Origin: CAYQTO01 sp964420455
Lineage (GTDB): Bacteria; Sumerlaeota; Sumerlaeia; SLMS01
Assembly (NCBI GenBank): GCA_964420455.1
Contig: CAYQTO010000195.1
Span: 1 to 5,707, forward strand
Length of the DNA: 5,707 nt
Direction: 5' to 3'
Part shown: piece after piece, positions 1 through 5,707 of the stretch
How positions within the stretch are numbered: the stretch's first letter is position 1
Layout of the letters: each line of letters starts with the position of its first letter
The notes under the pieces: model-generated
Told to the model about the DNA's origin: nothing
The model's input: only the letters and a program-made list of their open reading frames with translations
The model's database searches: none
Position numbers and translations under genes: made by a program

Positions 1-1
1 G

Positions 2-169
2 GGCTTCCTGATGGTGCGTTATCCGATCATCCTGAACGCGGCGTGCGAGATCCGCCTGCCGGGGCGGCGGCGGCGCAAGGGCGCACGGGTGATCTCCCTC
101 GGTCATCCGGGCCGCCACAGCGACCCCGACGACCTGTACGACGATCCCCACTGGAAGTTGGACCAGTAG
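2..169 (+). CDS. C-terminal fragment of an unidentified protein (cut by left edge)
   Basis: This is the open end of a plus-strand gene whose start lies outside the window. Reading from base 2 gives 55 codons ending in TAG at 167-169. The visible tail begins with a short hydrophobic stretch (GFLMVRYPIIL, residues 1-11), continues into a strongly basic patch (RLPGRRRRK, residues 18-26), and ends with an acidic, His-rich tail (SDPDDLYDDPHWKLDQ). A hydrophobic segment followed by an arginine cluster would suit the last membrane segment of an inner-membrane protein with a cytoplasmic tail, but that is inference from a very short piece. I do not recognise the family. A faint resemblance of the YPIIL...R pattern to the C-terminus of CrtO-like small membrane acyltransferases is too weak to name it. 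The gene is convergent with argF, 19 bases apart, so both probably end without a long shared terminator. The reading is supported by its sensible composition and by the tight convergent packing. Confidence 0.6.
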   Translation, partial: GFLMVRYPIILNAACEIRLPGRRRRKGARVISLGHPGRHSDPDDLYDDPHWKLDQ

Positions 170-188
170 GCCGGGGGGATGCGCCCGT

Positions 189-1139
189 CTAGCGGTATGC
201 CTCGATGCCCGCCACCTCCGCGAGCCAGGCCATGATGCCCTTCTGTATATGCAGGCGGTGTTCCGCCTGGTCGTAGACGATGGAGTTGGGGCCGTCGATG
301 ACCTCGTCGGTGATTTCCTCGCCGCGGCGGGCGGGGAGGTCGTGCATGGCATGGGCGCCGGGGGCGGCGGCGGCGAGGAGCCTCGCATTCACCTGGTAGG
401 GGGCAAAGACGCGGACGCGTTCGGCGTGCTCGTGCTCCTGGCCCATGCTGGCCCAGATATCTGTATAGACGGCCCGGGCGCCGTCGACGGCCTCGTAAGG
501 GTCGGCGGTCACGAGCACCTTGCCGCCGTTCTTTCCCGCATGGCCGCGGGCCCATTCGATGTAGGCCGCCCGCGGCTCGTAGGTGTTCGGCGTGGCCACC
601 CGGATGTCCATGCCCAGGAGAGCCGCAAGGCACAGGAGCGAATGGGCGACGTTGTTGCCATCGCCGACAAAGGCGATGGGGTAGCCGCGGAGGTCGCGGG
701 TGCCTTCCTTTTCCATGAGGGTCATGCAGTCGCCGAGGACCTGGCAGGGGTGTTCGAGGTCGGTGAGGGCGTTAATGACGGGGGCGCGGGTTTCCCGGGC
801 GACAACCTCGACGCGGTCCTGGCCGAAGGTGCGGAACATGATGAGGTCGCACCAGCGGTCGAGGTTGCGGGCGATGTCCTCCACGGACTCGCGGGTGCCC
901 ATGCCGATGTTGAGGTTGCTGAGGTCGATGGACATGCCGCCGAGCTGGGCGATGCCGATCTCGAAGGTCGACCGGGTGCGGAGCGAGGCCTTCTCGAAGA
1001 TCATCGCGAGGGTGCAGCCGGCGAGGACCGGGGTGGCGCGGCGGGCCTTCCATTCGGACTTGAGGGCGAACGCCCGTTCGTAGATCGCGTCCGCGTCGGA
1101 CCGGTCTAGGTCCATGATGGAAAGGAGGTCACGTTTCAT
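189..1139 (-). CDS. argF: Ornithine carbamoyltransferase (OTCase)
   Basis: This cytosolic enzyme of arginine biosynthesis transfers the carbamoyl group of carbamoyl phosphate to ornithine, making citrulline. The product has 316 residues, normal for the family. The carbamoyl-phosphate side is intact: SLRTR at residues 52-56 (the SxRTR loop) and HPCQ at 130-133. The fold-typical FVGDGNNVAHS lies at 157-167. The ornithine side has D227 and SMG at 231-233. That SMG loop identifies OTCase and argues against acetyl- or succinylornithine carbamoyltransferases and aspartate carbamoyltransferase. The HCLP motif reads HDLP (266-269), so the usual Cys is Asp267. The ATG at 1139 was chosen because MKRDLLSIMDL is a typical OTCase N-terminus; the frame stays open upstream for another 112 codons, but that stretch overlaps the kinase gene. 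No Shine-Dalgarno sequence is visible: the bases just before the ATG are pyrimidine-rich. The gene follows the kinase gene by 86 bases on the same strand and converges with the partial plus-strand gene. No other arg genes are visible. ArgI is the alternative name for the same activity. Confidence 0.95.
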   Translation of the reverse strand: MKRDLLSIMDLDRSDADAIYERAFALKSEWKARRATPVLAGCTLAMIFEKASLRTRSTFEIGIAQLGGMSIDLSNLNIGMGTRESVEDIARNLDRWCDLIMFRTFGQDRVEVVARETRAPVINALTDLEHPCQVLGDCMTLMEKEGTRDLRGYPIAFVGDGNNVAHSLLCLAALLGMDIRVATPNTYEPRAAYIEWARGHAGKNGGKVLVTADPYEAVDGARAVYTDIWASMGQEHEHAERVRVFAPYQVNARLLAAAAPGAHAMHDLPARRGEEITDEVIDGPNSIVYDQAEHRLHIQKGIMAWLAEVAGIEAYR

Positions 1140-1225
1140 TTGGGGAAGCCCGTCGGGGGGATGGCGTGTGTACCCGCCACCGATGGGACGGCCCTGGGGA
1201 AGGGTCAAGGTGCAGGTCGCGAGGG

Positions 1226-4200
1226 CTAAGGCCTTGTCGTCGCGTTCTTGATCGCTTCGAGCAGGGTCTTCGGAGTGAAGGGCTTCTGGACGAAGCCGGC
1301 GAGGCCCTTGCCCGTGAATCGGTTCACCGCTTCCTGCTGGTTGTAGCCGGACATGAGCAGGACCGGAACGGCGAGCCCGTTGTGGCGCATTTCGCGGTAG
1401 GTCTCCTCGCCGTTGAGGTGGGGCATGGACATGTCGAGGCAGATGAGGGTGATGGCTTCTTTGTGCTGCTTCCATCTTTCGAGCCCGTCGCGGCCGTCCG
1501 AGGCGAGGATGACTTTGTGGCCGAAGCGCTCGAGGATCGCCTTGGTGACCGTGCGGACGGTGACTTCGTCGTCGATGACCAGGATCGTGTGGGCGATTCG
1601 GCGGTCGGAGGGTTCGGTCGCCTCCTCGTCTTGTGTGACCACCGCTTCGGCCACGGGGAAGCCGATCTTGAAGGAGGTGCCCGCGCCGGGGTTGGAGTAG
1701 ACCTTCACGAAGCCGCGGTGCGCCCGGACAATGCCGAGGACGGCGGCGAGCCCAAGTCCGCTCCCCTTCTCCTTCGTGGTGAAGAAGGGATCAAAGATGC
1801 GCGCCATGGTGTCGAGGTCCATACCGGCGCCGGTATCGCTGACTTCGACAAAGGCGAAGGTACCGGGCCGCGCGTCCTGGGCGAGGGGAAGCGTCGAGAG
1901 GTAGTGATCGTCTACGTCCACGAGGCCCGTATGGATCGAGATGACGCCGGACTTGTTGCCGATGGCCTCGCTCGCGTTGATGATCAGGTTCATGATGATC
2001 TGGCGGAGTTGGGTGGCGTCGCCCTCCACGGGGGTGAGGTTCGGCTCGAGGTCGAGGCGAAGGACCGCCTTGCGGTTGATGATCGATTCGAGGAGGTGCG
2101 CCATCTCCTCGACGAGGCGGGTCAGGCTGATGTTCTCGAGGATGAAGCGGCCGCGGCCGGAGTAGGCGAGCATCTGCTTGGTGAGGTCGGCGGCGCGCTG
2201 GGCGGTGTCTTCGATGAGCTGGATGGAGCTGCGGGCGGGAGATTCCGGTGGTGTCTCCAACAGCGCCAGGCCGGCGGCCCCCAGGATGCCGACCAGGAGG
2301 TTGTTAAAGTCGTGGGCAATGCCGCCGGCGAGGACAGTGAGGCTCTCGATCTTCTGGACCTCATGGATGCGGCGGTCCAGGTGGCGGCGCTCCTCCTCGA
2401 GTGCGCGGATGGCGGTCAGGTCCGTAAAGATGGTGAGGGTGCCCGCGCTTTCGCCGGTAGGATGGGTTATGTGGTGGGTGGTGACGGAAAGATGGAGGGG
2501 AAGACTGCCACGGGAGCGGACCACCAGGGATGGGGAGGAGGCGCGGGTGTGTTGGTCGCGCTCCTCGAGGAGGGCATGCCACTGCTGGGGCTCGGTGAAG
2601 CGTGGGGCGAGGTCGTCCTCGATCTCGAGGCTTTCCGCATCGGCGAAGATTTCGCGGAAGACGCGGTTGGCGTAGGCGACGCGGCGGTCGGGGCGGCTGA
2701 TGAGGACCGCCTCGGTGGAGTTCTCGAGGGCGGCGCGGAGGCGCTGGACGTCGAGCTCCGCTTTGCGGAGGCTCTCCTCATCGTGGAGCTTGAGGATGTC
2801 CCGAAGGGAATCGAGGATGATGTCTGCACGGCCCCTCTCACGCTCCGTCCATCGGCGGCACCGGTCGCGCCGTTCCTCCAGCCAGGCGGCGAAGTTGTTT
2901 CGCGTGGAGAGGATGTAGTTTCCGGCCTCATCGACCTCCACTTCCTTTTGGGGCTCGCCGGCCCACCGGACTTGTTCGGCCTCGGGGCGGCGGACCCAGA
3001 CGAGGAAGCTGGCGGGGTCGGAACTCAGGCGGATGGAGAGCAGTCCCGCAAGGGCCTCCGAGACCGCATCGGAAATCTCCGCCTGTCCGCGGAGGAAGTC
3101 GGTCGTATAGACGGAATCCTTTTGGTTTCGGATGAGCCAGTCGTGGAGTTGTCGCGGGCACTCCTCGGGGAGGCTGATTCCGATCGCATGGCATCCCTTG
3201 GGATCGCAGGTGATGATGGCATCGGCGGGGATCAGGGCGGTGAGCTCGTCCGCGGCGCGCTGGTCGAGTTCGGGCCACTTGATGCTGCGGGTGGCCTCGC
3301 CGACCGCGCGGTGGATCTGGGTCCGGTCGAGGGTGCGTGAGGCGCGGCGCGAGCCGATGCGAAGCTCCTCGATATGCCGCTCGAGGAGGCGGACCGTGAG
3401 GAGGATCCGGCCCTGCTCGTCGAAGGTGATCGCCCGGGGCTCGCGGTTGTGAAAGTTGAGCATCCCCCAGAGGGAGCCCTCGACAAAGAGCGGGAGCACA
3501 AGCGCCGCGCCGACGCCCATGTTCCGATAGTAGCCGAGGCAGTTTTCCGAATGCCCGCGAAGGCGCGAGAACGACAGGTCGAGGTCCCCCGGCATGCCGG
3601 AGCGCCACCGCAGGGGCACGTTGGACGCCGCCGTATCTGCGGTGTGCGAGAGATGGGCCACGCGGAGGAGACGGCGCGAGTTCCTTGGGACGTCGAAGCT
3701 TGGATAGCGGAGCCCCAGGAAGGGCTCCTGTTCCGGCTGGCGGTACTCGGCGATGACCTCGCCGGTGCCATCCTCATGGAAGGTGTAGACGACGGCGCGG
3801 TCGAAGTCGAGGATGGGAGCGAGAGCCCTGACGGTCCGGTCGGTGAATTCGTCGAAGCTGTTTGCGGCGAGGAGGGAACTGGTGGCGCGCATCAGGTCGC
3901 TGGAAGAGATGCGGTCGTCCGAGGCGGCAGGGGTTATTTCCAGAAAGCAGTGGTTGCGAAACCGGTAGGCGAGGACCTCGAGGCGTTCGCCCCGAGAATT
4001 CTTTACGAGCCGGGGAGCGGGAAAGCGGGGTGCTTCCTCCTCGGTGGCAAAGAGCGAGCGCAGGAGCGGGGGGGCCCAGATCTCCGGGCGGCTGAACAGG
4101 ACCTCGCCCGGTTCGACGTCGAAGAAGGAGGAAAAGTTGTCGGCGACGCCAGCGACCGTCCCCCCGGGGGTGAGGACGATCATCGTGCCGTGGGGCTGGA

Positions 4201-4285
4201 CCTTGCCGATGCGGTGGATCGGCTCCGCTTCACAGCGATCAATCGCAGCGCGAGGAACAGAGAAGGGCTGTGGTGCTGGTGCCAT
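1226..4285 (-). CDS. Bacteriophytochrome-type hybrid sensor histidine kinase with C-terminal receiver
   Basis: This is a 1019-residue predicted soluble light- or bilin-sensing kinase. The order is: PAS-2 (about 15-125) opening with the phytochrome signature CEAEPIH...QPHG, whose Cys18 is the bacteriophytochrome bilin attachment position; GAF (about 140-310) with PSFDVP (195-200, Asp198), RNMGVG (254-259) and LWGMLNFH (272-279); PHY (about 325-500) with WVRRPE and the tongue TRNNF (461-465); a helical linker; PAS (about 515-630); HisKA with phosphoacceptor His658 in GGIAHDFNNLL; HATPase with N box (766-774), DTGAGMD (817-823), FDPFFTT and GSGLGLA; and a receiver (about 899-1015) with Asp905/Asp906, phosphoacceptor Asp951, Ser979 and Lys1001. 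No membrane segment or signal peptide is seen. All kinase and receiver residues look functional, but several pocket residues differ from canonical phytochromes. The start ATG has a weak AGG four bases upstream and gives the expected short tail before Cys18. It follows gyrB by 129 bases. No heme oxygenase gene or separate response regulator is in the window, so the bilin source and any downstream phosphotransfer partner are unknown. Confidence 0.95.
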   Translation of the reverse strand: MAPAPQPFSVPRAAIDRCEAEPIHRIGKVQPHGTMIVLTPGGTVAGVADNFSSFFDVEPGEVLFSRPEIWAPPLLRSLFATEEEAPRFPAPRLVKNSRGERLEVLAYRFRNHCFLEITPAASDDRISSSDLMRATSSLLAANSFDEFTDRTVRALAPILDFDRAVVYTFHEDGTGEVIAEYRQPEQEPFLGLRYPSFDVPRNSRRLLRVAHLSHTADTAASNVPLRWRSGMPGDLDLSFSRLRGHSENCLGYYRNMGVGAALVLPLFVEGSLWGMLNFHNREPRAITFDEQGRILLTVRLLERHIEELRIGSRRASRTLDRTQIHRAVGEATRSIKWPELDQRAADELTALIPADAIITCDPKGCHAIGISLPEECPRQLHDWLIRNQKDSVYTTDFLRGQAEISDAVSEALAGLLSIRLSSDPASFLVWVRRPEAEQVRWAGEPQKEVEVDEAGNYILSTRNNFAAWLEERRDRCRRWTERERGRADIILDSLRDILKLHDEESLRKAELDVQRLRAALENSTEAVLISRPDRRVAYANRVFREIFADAESLEIEDDLAPRFTEPQQWHALLEERDQHTRASSPSLVVRSRGSLPLHLSVTTHHITHPTGESAGTLTIFTDLTAIRALEEERRHLDRRIHEVQKIESLTVLAGGIAHDFNNLLVGILGAAGLALLETPPESPARSSIQLIEDTAQRAADLTKQMLAYSGRGRFILENISLTRLVEEMAHLLESIINRKAVLRLDLEPNLTPVEGDATQLRQIIMNLIINASEAIGNKSGVISIHTGLVDVDDHYLSTLPLAQDARPGTFAFVEVSDTGAGMDLDTMARIFDPFFTTKEKGSGLGLAAVLGIVRAHRGFVKVYSNPGAGTSFKIGFPVAEAVVTQDEEATEPSDRRIAHTILVIDDEVTVRTVTKAILERFGHKVILASDGRDGLERWKQHKEAITLICLDMSMPHLNGEETYREMRHNGLAVPVLLMSGYNQQEAVNRFTGKGLAGFVQKPFTPKTLLEAIKNATTRP

Positions 4286-4414
4286 GGAACCTGTTTCAGC
4301 GGTGACAAAACGGAATCACTGATGTGGGCACGGGGTGGGGAGTCAATGAAAGGCGGGGTGGTTGGCCATGAGTTCGCATATGCCCATACCCGAATGGTTG
4401 AGGCCGATTGGCAC

Positions 4415-5707
4415 CTAGATATCGAGGTTCTGAACCTCCGGGGCATGGCGCTGGATAAAGGCGCGGCGGGGAATGACCTGGTCGCCCATGAGGGTGGAGA
4501 AGACGCGCTCCGCCTCGAGGGCGTCCTCCATGGTGACCCGGAGGAGCCGGCGGCGCTTGGGGTCCATGGTGGTTTCCCACAACTGGCTGGAGTTCATTTC
4601 GCCGAGACCCTTGTAGCGCTGGACGGTCATGCCCTTCGCCCCGATTTCCTTCACCTTTTCGAGGACCTCGACGAGGGAGTAGGCAGGGACGGCGGCGCCC
4701 TCCTTGCCGTAGACGCGGAAGGGGGCGGTGTCGTGGGTCGTGTCGCCCCGGGAAAAGTGATCGGTCTCGTAGAGGCCGATATCGAGTCCCATCTTCTCGA
4801 GGGTCTTGACGATGGTTTCGACCTCGCGCGCCTCGGGAAACTCGTAGAGTTCGACGCGGCCGACCTGCTCCTCCTGCTCCTCGTGATCGTCCTCCTGCTC
4901 CTGCTCGACATCCTCCTCGTTGAAGAGGTCGTCGCCGGGCTTGGCGGGTGCCCCGCCGTTGCGGCCATTGCGGCTGACTTCCGGGTCGAGGAGGGCCGCC
5001 TCCTCCTTGGTATAGGCGAAGCGGGGCATGTCGTCGATCATGGCCATGGCGAGGGGGAGCCGGCCCTCGCCGTCGCGGGCGTCAAGGAACGTCTCGAGGG
5101 AGATGCCCTTGCGGGTGAGGATGCGGCTGATCATGTTGAGCTCAAGCATGGCATCGGCGAACTGGCGGATCTGCAGGCGTGTGAGCTCGTTTTCCTCCAC
5201 CTCGCCGGTGGCCGACGTGCCTGTATAGATCGATAGACGCGCCGCATCGACCCCCTTGTCCAGGAGGAAGCGGTCCTTCTCCTCGTCGCTGTCGAGGTAG
5301 TTCTCCTGCTTGCCCTTCTTGACGAGGTAGAGCGGGGGCTGGGCGATGTAGAGGTGGCCGCGCTCGATGATCTCGGTGAACTGGCGATAGAAGAAGGTGA
5401 GGAGCAGGGTGCGGATGTGGGCCCCGTCGACGTCCGCATCGGTCATGATGATGAGCTTGTCGTAGCGGAGCTTGGCATAGTCGAAGTTGTCCCGGATGCC
5501 GGTGCCGAGGGCGGTGATGATGGTGCGGATCTCCTCGTTGGAGAGGACCTTGTCGATGCGGGCCTTCTCGACGTTGATGATCTTGCCGCGGAGGGGGAGG
5601 ATCGCCTGGAAGTGGCGGTCGCGGCCCTGCTTGGCGGAGCCCCCCGCGGAGTCGCCCTCCACGAGGTACAGTTCCGTGCCCTCGCCCTTCTCGCTGCAAT
5701 CGGCGAG
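4415..5707 (-). CDS. gyrB: DNA gyrase subunit B, C-terminal part (5' end cut by right edge)
   Basis: GyrB is the ATPase/TOPRIM subunit of DNA gyrase; with GyrA it introduces negative supercoils. The last 430 residues are present, so roughly the first 400 (GHKL ATPase and most of the transducer domain) lie outside the window. The visible part starts in LADCSEKGEGTELYLVEGDS. The TOPRIM residues are intact: EGDSAGG (17-23) supplies the catalytic Glu, and TDADVDG (89-95) supplies the metal-binding Asp residues. RYKGLGEMN (364-372), LWETTMDP and the terminal NLDI mark GyrB rather than ParE. Between KKGKQE and QRYKGLGEM lie about 230 residues containing the extra domain seen in E. coli-type GyrB and absent from Bacillus-type GyrB, here with an added acidic linker. 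The GTG at 5662-5660 is an internal Val codon and not a start, because the frame stays open to the window edge and encodes conserved GyrB sequence. The gene ends in TAG at 4417-4415. It is first in the same-strand order gyrB, kinase, argF. Confidence 0.97.
   Translation of the reverse strand, partial: LADCSEKGEGTELYLVEGDSAGGSAKQGRDRHFQAILPLRGKIINVEKARIDKVLSNEEIRTIITALGTGIRDNFDYAKLRYDKLIIMTDADVDGAHIRTLLLTFFYRQFTEIIERGHLYIAQPPLYLVKKGKQENYLDSDEEKDRFLLDKGVDAARLSIYTGTSATGEVEENELTRLQIRQFADAMLELNMISRILTRKGISLETFLDARDGEGRLPLAMAMIDDMPRFAYTKEEAALLDPEVSRNGRNGGAPAKPGDDLFNEEDVEQEQEDDHEEQEEQVGRVELYEFPEAREVETIVKTLEKMGLDIGLYETDHFSRGDTTHDTAPFRVYGKEGAAVPAYSLVEVLEKVKEIGAKGMTVQRYKGLGEMNSSQLWETTMDPKRRRLLRVTMEDALEAERVFSTLMGDQVIPRRAFIQRHAPEVQNLDI
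4865..4918 (-). other. Low-complexity acidic Glu/Gln/Asp linker within gyrB
   Basis: Eighteen consecutive codons (fragment residues 264-281) encode 12 acidic residues and 4 Gln; on the plus strand this appears as a run of CTC/CTG/CTT-like triplets. It sits inside the GyrB extra domain, after a Gly/Ala/Pro/Asn-rich flexible stretch (SRNGRNGGAPAKPGDD) and before a folded-looking segment beginning VGRVELYEF. It is most likely a disordered linker or acidic tail-like insert. The degenerate triplet repeat could vary in length between strains by slippage. It is not a separate gene. Confidence 0.7.

Noticed and set aside
167..192. Possible bidirectional terminator between the convergent stop codons
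   Set aside because: Only a four-base cggg/cccg stem can be drawn, with a long loop and no T tract.
249..1109. A 286-codon plus-strand open frame opposite argF
   Set aside because: It mirrors argF in the complementary phase and its product is Gly/Ala/Val/Asp-rich with no family motif, whereas the minus strand gives all OTCase motifs.
1142..1205. Direct repeat tggggaag (1141 and 1195 regions) upstream of argF, considered as an arginine-regulator operator
   Set aside because: It is only eight or nine bases long, G-rich, and unlike the AT-rich ArgR box; it is likely chance in GC-rich DNA.
1140..1475. An N-terminal extension of argF by 112 codons
   Set aside because: The extension overlaps the receiver domain of the kinase, reads as His/Arg/Pro-rich shadow sequence, and OTCases normally begin at the MKRDLLSI-like motif.
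1166..3340. A 724-codon open frame on the plus strand, opposite the kinase gene
   Set aside because: It is the antisense shadow of the GC-rich kinase gene: its product has no recognisable motif and is rich in Gly, Asp, Glu, Val and Ala, while the minus strand encodes clear phytochrome and kinase signatures.
4320..4356. Possible promoter for the kinase gene: TTGACT on the minus strand at 4356-4351
   Set aside because: No acceptable -10 hexamer lies 16-18 bases downstream; the best candidate matches TATAAT at only two positions.
4376..4383. Palindrome gcatatgc in the gap between gyrB and the kinase gene
   Set aside because: An isolated eight-base palindrome is expected by chance and has no flanking symmetry or repeat copies in the gap.
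3374..5236. A 620-codon plus-strand open frame running across the kinase start, the intergenic gap and gyrB
   Set aside because: It spans two convincing minus-strand genes and includes a poly-Leu stretch that is merely the complement of the GyrB acidic linker. No domain is recognisable.

Overview
The window is GC-rich bacterial chromosomal DNA, roughly 60-65% GC by eye. It is densely coding and shows no mobile element, CRISPR array, tRNA or rRNA. Three genes lie head-to-tail on the minus strand. Read in their own direction they are the C-terminal half of DNA gyrase subunit B (gyrB, 5707 to 4415, cut by the right edge), a 1019-residue phytochrome-type hybrid sensor histidine kinase (4285 to 1226), and ornithine carbamoyltransferase (argF, 1139 to 189). 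The last 55 codons of an unrecognised plus-strand gene (2 to 169) enter from the left edge and converge on argF with only 19 bases between the two stop codons.

The organism is a Gram-negative-type bacterium. Its GyrB carries the extra domain inside the TOPRIM/tail region that E. coli-type GyrB has and Bacillus-type GyrB lacks. The overall flavour could fit a Verrucomicrobiota or related group, but this is an impression and not a demonstrated placement.

The two housekeeping enzymes (chromosome supercoiling and arginine synthesis) flank a signalling protein, and nothing in the sequence links them functionally. The gaps of 129 and 86 bases are too long for translational coupling, and neither contains a convincing promoter or terminator.

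The most interesting protein is the kinase. It has the complete bacteriophytochrome architecture (PAS-GAF-PHY, then PAS, HisKA, HATPase and a C-terminal receiver) and keeps the N-terminal bilin-attachment cysteine. Several chromophore-pocket residues are nevertheless substituted, including the usual GAF His (here Cys249) and the Ser of the PHY tongue motif (here Asn464). It may therefore be a phytochrome with shifted photochemistry or one drifting toward light-independent function. The second point of interest is ArgF: the Cys of its ornithine-loop HCLP motif is Asp267, while all other catalytic motifs are intact.
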